DNA from: JAKOWB01 sp038363005
Lineage (GTDB): Bacteria > Pseudomonadota > Alphaproteobacteria > Kiloniellales > JACOMY01
Assembly: GCA_038363005.1 (NCBI GenBank)
Contig: JBBQBI010000023.1
Coordinates: 1 to 64,000 of the forward strand
Length of the DNA stretch: 64,000 bases
Reading direction: 5' to 3'
Shown: positions 39,956-50,131 of the stretch, one piece after another
How the letters are laid out: each line of letters begins with the position of its first letter
Numbering within the stretch: the first letter of the stretch is position 1
Program-made: the position numbers and the translations under genes
Notes under the pieces: model-generated
What the model was told of the DNA's origin: nothing
Databases searched by the model: none
The model's input: only the letters and a program-made list of their open reading frames with translations

Positions 39956-41361
39956 ACGTCGACCTCGATCTTTGCTTTCTCACTGCCGGCGACCTCGCCC
40001 AGCTGGTGCGCAGCCGGCAGCTCTCGCCGGTCGCGCTGGTGGACAACGCCTTGGCGCGTATCGCCCAGGTCAACCCGACGCTGAACTGCTTCTGCTTTGT
40101 CTGGGAGGCGGAAGCCCGCGCGGCGGCCAAGGCGGCCGAGGCGCGGCTGATGCAGGGCGGCGAGCTGCCGCCGCTACTGGGCCTGCCGATCGCCTTCAAG
40201 GACATCACGCCGACCAAGGGGCAGCGTACCACGCTGGGCAGCCGCGCCTTCGAGCACAACGTGCCGGAGCGCGACGCCATCATCGTCGAGCGCCTGACGG
40301 CGGCCGGCGCCATCATCGTCGGCAAGACCACGACGCCGGAGTTCGCCTTCGCCTCCTTCACCCAGAGCCCGCTGTGGGGCGTGACGCGCAACCCCTGGGA
40401 TCCGACGCGCTCGCCCGGCGGCTCCTCCGGTGGGTCGGGCGCGGCGGTCGCCAGCGGCTGCGTGCCCTTCGCCGAGGGCTCGGACATGGGCGGCTCGGTG
40501 CGCATCCCGGCAGCGCTCTGCGGCGTGGTGGGCCTGAAACCCTCCTTCGGCCGCATTCCCTTCGAGATCCTGCCGAGCCAGCTCGACACGCTGAACCACT
40601 TCGGCCCCCTGGCGCGCAGCGTCGCCGATGCGGCGCTCTTCTTGCGCCACGCGGCGGGTCCGGACGAGCGCGATCTTTCGTCCAATCCGCAGCTGCTGGA
40701 CTGGTCGCAACCCTTGCGGCGCGACGTGAAGGGCCTGCGGCTCGCGGTCTCCGACGACCTCGGCTTCTATGCCGTCGATCCGGCCGTGCGGGCGGCCTTC
40801 CGCGCCGGCGTCGAACTGCTGCGCCAGGCCGGCGCGGAGATCGAGGAGGTGGCGCTGCCCTGGACGCGCGACCTGGTGGACCGCTGGAACGATCTCTGGA
40901 AGGTCTTCATGGCCGCCTACTTTGGGCATCTCCTGCCGGAATGGCGCGACCGCCTGGACCCGCAGATGGTGCGGATCATCGAGGGCGGCTTCGCGCTGGA
41001 GGCCGTGCCGGTGAAGCGCATCGAGGTGATCCGCAGCCAGATGTGGCAGAGCCTGCAGCCAATCCTGGCGCGCTGCGACGCGCTGCTCTGCCCGACCAAC
41101 GCCGTGCCGGCGCCTGACGTCACCCTGACGGACGACGACGTCTACGGCGAGGGTCCCGCCGGGCGTTACCGCGCCGTCGACATGACCTCGCCCTTCAACC
41201 TGATCAGCCAGTGCCCGGCCCTGAGTGTGCCCTGCGGCTTCGCCGACGGCATGCCGGTGGGGCTGCAGGTCGTGGGCCGGCGTTTCACCGACCTGACCGC
41301 GTTGCGCATCGGCGCGGCGTTGGAGGAGGCGAGGGGGGCGTACCCCAGGGCGCCGCTCTAA
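39952..41361 (+). CDS. Amidase signature family enzyme
   Basis: This 469-residue hydrolase has the Ser-Ser-Lys triad: Lys83 in IAFKDITPTKG, GGSSGGSGAAVASG around residues 157-169, and Ser182 in SDMGGSVRIPA. C-terminal LCPTNAVPAPD and SVPCGFADGMPVGLQVVG are usual for the family. No signal peptide is present. The triad residues have the same numbers as in the amidase at 2097, so the two are paralogues of the same subfamily. The ATG overlaps the stop of the CGCGG protein gene. The substrate is unknown. The gene ends directly at a palindromic repeat. Confidence 0.9.
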   Translation: MNVDLDLCFLTAGDLAQLVRSRQLSPVALVDNALARIAQVNPTLNCFCFVWEAEARAAAKAAEARLMQGGELPPLLGLPIAFKDITPTKGQRTTLGSRAFEHNVPERDAIIVERLTAAGAIIVGKTTTPEFAFASFTQSPLWGVTRNPWDPTRSPGGSSGGSGAAVASGCVPFAEGSDMGGSVRIPAALCGVVGLKPSFGRIPFEILPSQLDTLNHFGPLARSVADAALFLRHAAGPDERDLSSNPQLLDWSQPLRRDVKGLRLAVSDDLGFYAVDPAVRAAFRAGVELLRQAGAEIEEVALPWTRDLVDRWNDLWKVFMAAYFGHLLPEWRDRLDPQMVRIIEGGFALEAVPVKRIEVIRSQMWQSLQPILARCDALLCPTNAVPAPDVTLTDDDVYGEGPAGRYRAVDMTSPFNLISQCPALSVPCGFADGMPVGLQVVGRRFTDLTALRIGAALEEARGAYPRAPL

Positions 41362-41362
41362 A

Positions 41363-41482
41363 CCCTCTCCCCCAGAGGGAGAGGGTGCGAGCGCAGCGAG
41401 CGGGTGAGGGGGGTCGGTTGGGGCCTCTCCAGTCGCACCGACCGACCCCTTCACCCCGACCCTCTCCCTCAAGGGGAGAGGG
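41363..41482. repeat. CCCTCTCCC-type palindromic repeat, copy 2
   Basis: CCCTCTCCC (41363-41371) pairs with GGGAGAGGG (41377-41385), and a second identical pair is 41460-41468 with 41474-41482. The middle contains GTGCGAGCGCAGCGAGCGGG and facing GGTCGGT/ACCGACC arms. It fills the gap between the convergent amidase and purB genes and can form a terminator-like hairpin on either strand. Confidence 0.88.
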
Positions 41483-41487
41483 AGGAC

Positions 41488-42858
<1,371 letters not shown>

Positions 42859-42868
42859 GGGAAACCTT

Positions 42869-43960
42869 CTATTCGCGGAGCAGCAGGGTATCGCCGGGCG
42901 ACCAGGAGCACCAGACCTGGTCACCGACCGCGACCTTCGGCGCGGTGGAGCGCTCTTCGTTCTGGATCGCCGTCATCACGCTGTGGCCCTGCTCGTCCTG
43001 GATGAAGATCCAGGAGCTGTCGCCGTGATAGGCCACGTCGGAGACCTGGCCGCGGAAGGCGATGCGCCCGGTCGAGGGCTGGTCGCGGTCGAGGCGCAGT
43101 TTCTCCGGCCGCACCGCGACCCCGATCTCGCCCTCGATACCGGGAATCGCCGGCACGTCGACCCGGCCGATGCCCTTGACGTCCAAGACCACATCCTCGC
43201 CGGCGATGCCCACCACCTTGCCCTCGAAGAGGTTCATCTTGCCGATGAAGTCGGCGACGAAGCGGCAGTTGGGGAACTCGTAGAGCTCGGCCGGCGGCGC
43301 CACCTGGCGCACCATGCCCTTTTCCATCACGGCGATGCGGTTGGCCATGGAGAGCGCTTCCTCCTGGTCGTGCGTCACGATCACGAAGGTAATGCCGACC
43401 TGCTGCTGCAGGCGTACCAGCTCGATCTGCATGGCCTCGCGCAGCTTGGCGTCCAGCGCCGAAAGCGGCTCATCCAGCAGCAGCACCTTGGGGCGCTTGA
43501 CCAGGGCGCGGGCCAGCGCCACGCGCTGCCGCTGGCCGCCCGACAGCTGGCTTGGCAGGCGCTTGCCGTAGCCGCCGAGCTTGACCATGTCGAGCGCCTC
43601 CTCGGCGCTCTTGTTGCGCTCGGCCTGGCCGATGCCGTCCATCTTCAGGCCATAGGCCACGTTGTCCAGCACGCTCATGTGCGGGAACACGGCATAGGAC
43701 TGGAACACCATGTTGATCGGCCGCTTGTTGGGCTGCACGCCCAGCATCGAAACGCCGTCGATCAGGATGTCGCCGTCGGTCGGGATCTCGAAGCCCGCGA
43801 TCATGCGCAACAAGGTCGTCTTGCCGCAGCCGGACGGGCCGAGCAGGGCGAAGAACTCGCCACGGCCGATCTCAAGGGTCACGTCGTCCACTGCCATGAC
43901 GCCGCCGGGATAGCGCTTGGTGATGCCGCGGACCTGGATGATGGGGTCGTGCTCGCTCAT
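42869..43960 (-). CDS. potA: Polyamine-type ABC transporter ATP-binding protein
   Basis: This is a 363-residue ATPase. Walker A is GPSGCGKTT, the signature is SQLSGGQRQRVALARAL, Walker B is VLLLDEPLSALDAKLRE, and VTHDQEEAL is the switch region. The C-terminal 110 residues form the TOBE-type regulatory domain (VAVRPEKLRL, VAYHGDSSWIF). NKRPINMVFQSYAVFPHM is the Q-loop region typical of PotA/PotG. With potB, potC and potD it forms one importer for spermidine, putrescine or a related cation. It begins 10 bases after potC. Confidence 0.93.
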   Translation of the reverse strand: MSEHDPIIQVRGITKRYPGGVMAVDDVTLEIGRGEFFALLGPSGCGKTTLLRMIAGFEIPTDGDILIDGVSMLGVQPNKRPINMVFQSYAVFPHMSVLDNVAYGLKMDGIGQAERNKSAEEALDMVKLGGYGKRLPSQLSGGQRQRVALARALVKRPKVLLLDEPLSALDAKLREAMQIELVRLQQQVGITFVIVTHDQEEALSMANRIAVMEKGMVRQVAPPAELYEFPNCRFVADFIGKMNLFEGKVVGIAGEDVVLDVKGIGRVDVPAIPGIEGEIGVAVRPEKLRLDRDQPSTGRIAFRGQVSDVAYHGDSSWIFIQDEQGHSVMTAIQNEERSTAPKVAVGDQVWCSWSPGDTLLLRE

Positions 43961-43970
43961 GGCGGGGTCC

Positions 43971-44813
43971 TTAATGTCCGGCGACCGGCTTGTCGCCGCT
44001 CTTGCTCTGCAGCCACATGGCCACGGCGGTCAGCACCACGGTGATGACGATCAGGATGGTGGAGGCGGCATTGACCTCTGGCGTCACGGAGAAGCGCACC
44101 ATCGAATAGACCTTGAGCGGGAAGGTGACGGTGTCGGGGCCGGAGGTGAAGAAGGTGATGACGAAGTCGTCCAGCGACAGTGTGAAGGCCAGCAGGCCAC
44201 CGGCCACCAGGCCAGGCTTCATGTGCGGGATGATGACGTCGCGGATGGCGCCCCATTCGCCGGCGCCCAGGTCCTTGGCGGCTTCCTCCAGCTCGCGGTT
44301 GAAGTTCGACAGGCGCGCGCGCACCACCATGGCGACGAAGGGGAAGGAGAATGCAATGTGGCTGACGGTGATCTGCGACAGATTCAGGGGCCAGGGCAGG
44401 TCGCTGGGCCAGCCGACGCGGGCGAAGAAGGCCAGCAGCGCGACGCCCAGGCAGATCTCCGGGATCACGATGGGTAGCGCCACGGCGCCCTCGTACACCG
44501 GCTTTAGCGGGAAGCGGAAGCGCCACAGCAGCAGCGCGGTCATGGCGCCCAGGATGACCGAGACCGCGGTGGAGATGAAGGCGATGGACAGCGAATTGGC
44601 GAAGGCGAGCTGGAGGTCGCTGTTGTTGAAGGCCTTCACGTACCAGTCGAAGGTGAAGCCCTTGATGTTGATCAGCCGCCGGCTCTCCGAGAAGGAGAAG
44701 GCAATCAGCACGAAGATCGGCGCGTAGAGGAAGACCAGCGAGGCGAGGAAGATCGACCGCAGGCTCCAGCGCCGGCTGTACTCCAGCGGCGCGATGGCAT
44801 TACGCAGTTTCAT
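43971..44813 (-). CDS. potC: Polyamine-type ABC transporter permease PotC/PotI
   Basis: This 280-residue inner-membrane permease has six hydrophobic segments. The cytoplasmic coupling (EAA) motif is EEAAKDLGAGEWGAIRDVI. FTFDWYVKAFNNS and FTLSLDDFVITFFTSGP are typical of the PotC/PotI branch. It pairs with PotB to form the channel. The ATG overlaps the stop of potB as ATGA, giving balanced production of the two permeases. The gene lies between potB and potA in the usual transporter order. Confidence 0.93.
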   Translation of the reverse strand: MKLRNAIAPLEYSRRWSLRSIFLASLVFLYAPIFVLIAFSFSESRRLINIKGFTFDWYVKAFNNSDLQLAFANSLSIAFISTAVSVILGAMTALLLWRFRFPLKPVYEGAVALPIVIPEICLGVALLAFFARVGWPSDLPWPLNLSQITVSHIAFSFPFVAMVVRARLSNFNRELEEAAKDLGAGEWGAIRDVIIPHMKPGLVAGGLLAFTLSLDDFVITFFTSGPDTVTFPLKVYSMVRFSVTPEVNAASTILIVITVVLTAVAMWLQSKSGDKPVAGH

Positions 44814-45742
44814 TTCCCGCCTCCGCGGCCGCGCCGCTTGCGTCCCATGAGGCTCTGCGCCGCGATGGCGAAGAAGGTGATGTAGAGCAGCACGAAGGAC
44901 AGTGCCGAGCCGAAGGGCCAGTCGTTGGCACTGCGGAACTGCCGCTCGATGATGTTGGAGATCAGTGTGGAATCCGGCCCGCCGAGCAGGTCAGGCTGCA
45001 GGAAGGTGCCGAGCGCCGGGATGAAGGTAATGACGATGGCCGAGGCGATGCCCGGCGCCGCCAGCGGCACCACGATGTTCTTGAAGCTGCGCAGCTGGCC
45101 GGCGCCGAGGTCGAGGCTGGCCTCGATGAAGGAGTGGTCGAGCCGCTCCAGCGCGGCATAGAGCGGCAGCACGGTGAAGGGCAGGAAGACGTAGACCATG
45201 CCGAAGACCACGGCGAAGTCGGTGTTCATCATCTCCAACGGGGTGAAGCTGCCCAGCGCGCCGCCGACCACCCAGTTGACGCCGTCCCAGACGCTTTCCA
45301 GCCCCTTGTTGATGTAGCCGTTGGTGCGCAGCATGACGATCAGCGCGTAGGTGCGGATCAGCAGGTTGGTCCAGAAGGGCAGCACGATCAGCAGCAGCAG
45401 CCAGGGCTTCCAGCGCTTCGAGGCGAAGCAGATCATGAAGGCGATGGGGAAGCCGGCCAGCAGGCAGATCAGCGTGGTGAGGCCGGCCTCCCAGACCGAT
45501 TTCCAGAAGATCTGCAGGTAGACGAAGCCGCAGTCCGTGGCGCCCTGCGGCGCCACGCATTCGAAGATGCGGCTGTAGCTGTCGGTGGTGGTGAAGGGCT
45601 CGACATCGATGATGCCGACCTTGGTGCCGAAGGAGAAGGCGAAGATGAAGTAGAGCGGGACCAGGAAGAACAGCACGAGCCAGAAGGTCGGCGGAATCCC
45701 GACCATGAAGAACACCAGGCGACTGCGACGCCAGCTTTCCAT
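44810..45742 (-). CDS. potB: Polyamine-type ABC transporter permease PotB/PotH
   Basis: This 310-residue inner-membrane permease has an extended N-terminal region, six helices and the coupling motif EASLDLGAGQLRSFKNIVVP. The loop after the first helix (about 40-65) contains FTTDSYSRIFEC, and LLIVLPFWTNLLIRTYA is a recognisable PotB/PotH helix. It is translationally coupled to potC. A gap of 86 bases separates it from potD upstream. A long arginine/glycine-rich C-terminal end (GRKRRGRGGGK) is unusual but short. Confidence 0.92.
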   Translation of the reverse strand: MESWRRSRLVFFMVGIPPTFWLVLFFLVPLYFIFAFSFGTKVGIIDVEPFTTTDSYSRIFECVAPQGATDCGFVYLQIFWKSVWEAGLTTLICLLAGFPIAFMICFASKRWKPWLLLLIVLPFWTNLLIRTYALIVMLRTNGYINKGLESVWDGVNWVVGGALGSFTPLEMMNTDFAVVFGMVYVFLPFTVLPLYAALERLDHSFIEASLDLGAGQLRSFKNIVVPLAAPGIASAIVITFIPALGTFLQPDLLGGPDSTLISNIIERQFRSANDWPFGSALSFVLLYITFFAIAAQSLMGRKRRGRGGGK

Positions 45743-45828
45743 GCTCTCCCCCCCCTCGACTCACCGCCGCCATCATAGCCGATTCGGCCGACGGCCAAGG
45801 GCCAAAGGACCCCGGCGCCAGTCTCGTC

Positions 45829-46905
45829 CTAGGCCGCCAGAATGCGGGTCCAGGCGTCGTTGATCAGGCGCACGCGCTCCTCGCCCAGATAGAGCGCGCC
45901 TTCGCTCTTGGCGATGATCTCGGCCGACGGGAAGATCGCCGGGTTGTCGCGGTACTCGGGCGAGGTGAGTGCCCGCGCCGCGGCATTTGGCGTGCCGTAC
46001 TGGATGAATTCGGCAATAGCCGCGCCGACTTCCGGATCCATGATGAAGTTGATGAAGGCATGCGCATTCATCGGGTGCGGCGCCCCGGTCGGAATGGCCA
46101 GGGTGTCCTGCCACAGGTAGCCGCCCTCGTTGGGGACCACGTAGTTCAGGTCGTCGTCCTCGGCCATCACCTGCAGCATGTCGCCGTTCCACTCGATGCA
46201 GACATCGACTTCCTCGGCCAGCAGCAGGTCCTGGCCGTTGTCCTCGGCGAAGGTCTTGATGTTCTTCTTCTGCTTGATCAGCAGTGCCTCGGCGGCGGCC
46301 AGCTCGGCTGGCACGGTCGAGTTGTAGCTGTGGCCCAGGTACTTCAGCGCCAGGCCCATCATGGTGGTGGCCTCTGACAGCAGGGCGATGCGCCCGGCGT
46401 ACTGGTCGCTGTCGAACACCACTTTCCAGGAGTCCGGCGTGGCCGAGACCTTGGACTTGCGGTAGCCGATGCCGATGGTGCCCCACATGTAGGGCATGGT
46501 GTACTTGCGGCCCGGGTCGAAGCTGGCCTCCTGGAAGGCCGGGTCGAGGTTCTTGAAGTTTGGCAGCAGGCTACGGTCCAGCGGCTCGATCATGCCGGCC
46601 TGGATCATGCGCTCGGCGAAATCGTTGGTTGGCACGATCACGTCGTAGCCGGGGTTGCCTTCCTTCAGCTTGGCGAAGAGTTCGTCGTTGTCGGCGAAGA
46701 GATCCATGGTGACCGAGATGCCGGTCGCCTTGTCAAAGTCGTCCAGCGTGGTCTCGCCGATGTAGGTGTCCCAGTTGTAGAAGTTCAGCTTCTTCTCCTC
46801 CGCCGCGAAGCTGAACTTCGGCAACAGAGAAATGCCGGCGGCAGCCGCCCCGGTTCCGGCGAGGAAGGAACGACGATCGAAACGCTTGCGTAGCTTCGGA
46901 TGCAT
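45829..46905 (-). CDS. potD: Polyamine-type ABC transporter substrate-binding protein
   Basis: This 358-residue periplasmic protein has a Tat-type signal, DRRSFLAGTGAAAAG, cleaved near SFAAEEK. The mature protein starts KKLNFYNWDTYIGETTLDDF, a hallmark of PotD/PotF proteins. YDVIVPTNDFAERM, YMWGTIGIGYR and VCIEWNGDMLQVM supply the binding-cleft residues. Aspartate- and glutamate-rich positions in the cleft fit a polyamine. The ATG at 46905 is preceded by GGGAGA. It is the first gene of the potDBCA run on the minus strand. Confidence 0.93.
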   Translation of the reverse strand: MHPKLRKRFDRRSFLAGTGAAAAGISLLPKFSFAAEEKKLNFYNWDTYIGETTLDDFDKATGISVTMDLFADNDELFAKLKEGNPGYDVIVPTNDFAERMIQAGMIEPLDRSLLPNFKNLDPAFQEASFDPGRKYTMPYMWGTIGIGYRKSKVSATPDSWKVVFDSDQYAGRIALLSEATTMMGLALKYLGHSYNSTVPAELAAAEALLIKQKKNIKTFAEDNGQDLLLAEEVDVCIEWNGDMLQVMAEDDDLNYVVPNEGGYLWQDTLAIPTGAPHPMNAHAFINFIMDPEVGAAIAEFIQYGTPNAAARALTSPEYRDNPAIFPSAEIIAKSEGALYLGEERVRLINDAWTRILAA

Positions 46906-47085
46906 GATGGTACCTGTCTCCCTTTCGTGAATCCCTTGCGTCCTCCGAGTCTTGGCCATTCCTGCCGGAGTTCTTGGATCGATGGGCCTTGTTGGGCCCT
47001 TGATGGCGGAAGGGTTCCAAATTGATGAAACCCGCTCGCGCCAAGGCTTGTCAACCATCTGCAGGCCGACATACAAGGCGGCCCC

Positions 47086-47298
47086 ATGGACGACACGACC
47101 TCTTATGCGCTGTTTGCCGGCGCCCTGGTCCTGCTGGTGCTCTCTGGCTGGCAGGCGCGGCGCGAGCATGTTCCCGGCAAGCTGCCGCTGGTGCCCTGGA
47201 CGGCGCTGCAGTACCTGGCCCTGGTCGCCTCGATCCTGCTGCTGGCCCACCTGGTCAGCATCTGGACCGGCCATCCCCTGGTCGGCCGGCGCGGCTGA
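47086..47298 (+). CDS. Small two-helix membrane protein, function unknown
   Basis: This 70-residue protein has two hydrophobic segments (ALFAGALVLLVLSGW, about 8-22, and LQYLALVASILLLAHLVSIW, about 41-60). A basic loop, RREHVPGKLPLVPWT, joins them, and a short GHPLVGRRG tail follows. I recall similar small proteins in related bacteria, and codon use looks like a real gene, but the ribosome site is weak. It lies alone between potD and an EamA transporter gene, with four bases to the convergent stop. No function can be inferred. Confidence 0.6.
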   Translation: MDDTTSYALFAGALVLLVLSGWQARREHVPGKLPLVPWTALQYLALVASILLLAHLVSIWTGHPLVGRRG

Positions 47299-47302
47299 CC
47301 GG

Positions 47303-48250
47303 CTACTTCGCCGGCTGGGCGCGCAGCGTGCTCCGCCGCCGACGCGCCAGGCGCAGCTGCGCCTGCAGCACGCCGCCCAGCACGATGGCCATGCCAACCA
47401 GCTGCAACGGCCGCGGCTGATAGCCGATTAGCACGGCGGCGCCGACCGCGGCGATCGGTACTAGGTTGAGGTAGAGCGAGGCCACCACGGTGCCCACCAT
47501 GCTGACGCCGCTGTTCCAGGCAATGGTGGCGGCGCCGATCGCCAGGATGCTGAACCACAGGTGCACGCCCAGGTCGTCGGCCCGCCAGCTAGACACCGGC
47601 GGCGGCGCGGCCGAAAGCCCCAGCGCCCAGCAGGCCAGGTAGACCAGCGGCAGCAGCAGTGCCGCCGGCAGCAGCGTCAGGATGGTCACCCGCGTCGGGT
47701 GCAGGCCGGGCCGGAGGCGCGCGGCGGAGAGCGAGTACCAGGCCCAGACCGCGGCGGCGACGAACAGCAGCGGCTCGCCACCGCGCAGCTGGATCCAGGG
47801 TCCCTCGATCACGCTGGGGTCCACCGTAGTCAGCACGCCCCCCAGCAGCGACAGCAGCACGGCCAGGCGGAAGCCCGTCGGCATGGGTTCGCCGAAGCCG
47901 ACGCGGGCGACGATGGCACTGATCACCGGCGCGGTGGCGGAGAACACCGCCGCGGTCACCGGGTGCATGTGGTCGAGCGCGAAGGCATATATCAGCGTGA
48001 AGGCCATCAGCCCGAAGAGGCTGAGGCGCAGGACTGGCCACCACTTGAGGTCGGGCGGCTTCAGCGGCCCGCGCTCGCGCCGCGTCAGGCGCCAGAACAG
48101 GTAGGCGAAGGGAAAGGCGATGACATAGCGCAGCGCCGAGGAGAGCACCGGGTCCCAGCGGTCGAACAGCTCGTCCAGGAAAGGCAGCGGCAGCCCCCAG
48201 GCGAGGATCGGAATCATCAGGGTCAGGTTGGCGACGAGCAGGCGGTTCAA
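47303..48250 (-). CDS. EamA/DMT-family transporter
   Basis: This inner-membrane protein has two EamA repeats and about ten hydrophobic segments. The first repeat includes FDELFDRWDPVLSSALRYV-like residues and LKWWPVLRLSLFGLMAFTLI. The second has GVHLWFSILAIGAATIAWNS and ASLYLNLVPIAAVGAAVLIG. I start it at TTG 48250 (LNRLLVANLTL), which has AAGGG upstream and gives 315 residues. In-frame sequence up to 48361 is Arg/Ala/Pro-rich and probably not translated. An ATG at 48217 is another option. The substrate (amino acid or other metabolite, export likely) is unknown. Confidence 0.8.
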   Translation of the reverse strand: MNRLLVANLTLMIPILAWGLPLPFLDELFDRWDPVLSSALRYVIAFPFAYLFWRLTRRERGPLKPPDLKWWPVLRLSLFGLMAFTLIYAFALDHMHPVTAAVFSATAPVISAIVARVGFGEPMPTGFRLAVLLSLLGGVLTTVDPSVIEGPWIQLRGGEPLLFVAAAVWAWYSLSAARLRPGLHPTRVTILTLLPAALLLPLVYLACWALGLSAAPPPVSSWRADDLGVHLWFSILAIGAATIAWNSGVSMVGTVVASLYLNLVPIAAVGAAVLIGYQPRPLQLVGMAIVLGGVLQAQLRLARRRRSTLRAQPAK

Positions 48251-48369
48251 GCGGGCGACCCTTGGCGCGGCGGCGGTCGGCAAGCTGAAGCAGAATTCCG
48301 CTGGCCGGGCAATCGCCCAGGGCCCGGCGCGGGCGACCCATGTGCCGGGCGCGACGGTCACTGCCCGGG

Positions 48370-49071
48370 CTACAGCAGCCCCTCGGCCCGGAATGAGAAG
48401 TGGCCGGCGGCGCCGATGACGATGTGGTCGTGCACCGTGACGCCCAGCTTGCTGGCCGCCGCAGCGATTTCCTTCGTCGTCTCGATATCCAGGCGGCTGG
48501 GTGTCGGGTCGCCGGAGGGGTGGTTGTGCACCAGGATAATGGCGCTGGCCTTCAGGTCCAACGCGCGCTTCACCACCTCGCGCGGATAGACCGGCGTGTG
48601 GTCGACCGTGCCGCGCTGCTGCTTCTCGTCCGCCAGCAGGCGGTTCTTGCGGTCGAGGAACAGCAGGTGGAACTGCTCCAGCGGCTCATGCCCCACGGCG
48701 ATGCGGCAATAATCGATCACCGCCTGCCAGGAGGCCAGCAGCGGCCGCTCGACGATACGCTCGCGGCTCAGGCGCCGGGCGGCCTCCAGCACCGCCTTGA
48801 AGGTCGCAGCGGCACTGTCCTTGATACCCTTGACGCCCTTCAGATCCTCGACATCGGCCGCCAACACGGCGCCCAAGCTGCCGAAGCGGGCGATCAGCGC
48901 CTTGGCGATCGGCTTGGTGTCCTGCCGGGGCAGGGCGGAGAACAGCAGGAACTCCAGGATTTCATAGTCGGCCAGCGCCCCGGCGCCGCTGCCCAGCAGC
49001 CGCTGGCGCAGGCGGTCGCGGTGCCCGAGGTAGTCGGGCTCGTCGGTTGTCGTGCGCTGCTCAGCCGTCAT
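48370..49071 (-). CDS. radC: RadC/MPN-family protein
   Basis: This is a 233-residue protein. Residues 5-100 include a UPF0758 helix-hairpin region (DYEILEFLLFSALPRQD, DLKGVKGIKDSAAATF). The MPN/JAB metal site is VHNHPSGDPTPSRLDIE with FLDRKNRLLADE upstream. The family was first tied to DNA repair, though that role is disputed and the enzymatic activity is unproven. It overlaps the end of the map gene by 11 bases and is probably cotranscribed with it, an arrangement common in alphaproteobacteria. Confidence 0.93.
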   Translation of the reverse strand: MTAEQRTTTDEPDYLGHRDRLRQRLLGSGAGALADYEILEFLLFSALPRQDTKPIAKALIARFGSLGAVLAADVEDLKGVKGIKDSAAATFKAVLEAARRLSRERIVERPLLASWQAVIDYCRIAVGHEPLEQFHLLFLDRKNRLLADEKQQRGTVDHTPVYPREVVKRALDLKASAIILVHNHPSGDPTPSRLDIETTKEIAAAASKLGVTVHDHIVIGAAGHFSFRAEGLL

Positions 49072-49891
49072 AGGGCGGATGGTGCCAGCCCTTGGGGGAC
49101 AGGGTGAAGACCTCGTAGCCGGTCTCGGTCACGCCGATGGAGTGCTCGAACTGGGCGGAGAGCGACTTGTCGCGGGTCACCGCGGTCCACTCGTCCTTCA
49201 GGATCAGCACCTCGTAGCGCCCGGCGTTGATCATCGGCTCGATGGTGAAGAACATGCCCGGCCGCAGCACGATGCCGCTGTTCGGCCGGCCGTAGTGCAG
49301 CACCGAGGGCGCGGTGTGGAAGATCCGCCCCAGGCCGTGGCCGCAGAAGTCGCGCACCACCGAGAAGCCGGCGCGCTCGGCAAAGGATTGGATGGCGTGA
49401 CCCACGTCGCCCAGGGTGTTGCCGGGCTTCACCTGCTCGATGCCGCGCCACATGGCCTCGAAGGTCACCTCGACCAGGCGCTTGCCCTTCACCTTGGGCT
49501 TGCCGACCAGGAACATGCGGCTGGTGTCGCCAAACCAGCCGTCCAGGATCACCGTCACGTCGATGTTGATGATGTCGCCATCGGCCAGTTTCTTGTCCGG
49601 CGAGGGAATGCCATGACAGACGACATGGTTGATCGAAGTGCAGATCGACTTGGGAAAGCCGCGGTAGCCCAGCGGTGCCGGAATCGCCGAATGGGTCACG
49701 ATGAAGTCGTGACACAGGCGGTCCAGTTCCTCGGTGCTGATGCCGATCTGCACGTGCGGGGTAATGAAATCCAGCGTTTCGGCGGCCAGGCGGCCGGCCA
49801 GGCGCATGCCAGCGAAGCCCGCGGCGTCGTGCAATACGATCTGCCGCTCCTCGGCGGAAAGCTGCCGTGCCAGGTTGCCGTCATTCATCAT
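49061..49891 (-). CDS. map: Type I methionine aminopeptidase
   Basis: This enzyme of about 276 residues removes N-terminal methionine from new proteins. All metal and catalytic residues are visible: His in VVCHGIPS, the two Asp in INIDVTVILDGWFGDTS, His in GHGLGRIFHTAP, Glu in FFTIEPMIN and Glu in AQFEHSIGV. YRGFPKSICTSINHV forms the substrate pocket. Two adjacent ATG codons (49891, 49888) can start it, and upstream in-frame codons are in the spacer. The C-terminal FTLSPKGWHHPP is typical. Its 3' end overlaps the radC start. Confidence 0.95.
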   Translation of the reverse strand: MMNDGNLARQLSAEERQIVLHDAAGFAGMRLAGRLAAETLDFITPHVQIGISTEELDRLCHDFIVTHSAIPAPLGYRGFPKSICTSINHVVCHGIPSPDKKLADGDIINIDVTVILDGWFGDTSRMFLVGKPKVKGKRLVEVTFEAMWRGIEQVKPGNTLGDVGHAIQSFAERAGFSVVRDFCGHGLGRIFHTAPSVLHYGRPNSGIVLRPGMFFTIEPMINAGRYEVLILKDEWTAVTRDKSLSAQFEHSIGVTETGYEVFTLSPKGWHHPPYDG

Positions 49892-50131
49892 GCACTGATC
49901 CAACGTCTGCGATTGCCTATCAGATCGGCAATGTAGGCGCGGCGGGGGCTCAAGGGAAGCCGCCAGGGCGGCCAATAGGGCGCCTCGGCCATGCCGGCAA
50001 GCGGAGGCAGTGCCTTGCTTTTTTCACCTTTGCCGACCACTTTCAAGTCGACACAACGTGGCGAGTCGCGAAGGCCTTGCAGGTGCGGGCCATTCGGCAG
50101 ACGTGGCTCGAGTGAAAGGTCCGCAGCAGCG

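Noticed and set aside
49892..50131. Small open frame before the lipoprotein gene
   Set aside because: The in-frame extension is Arg/Gly-rich, and the real start with a signal peptide is at 50132.
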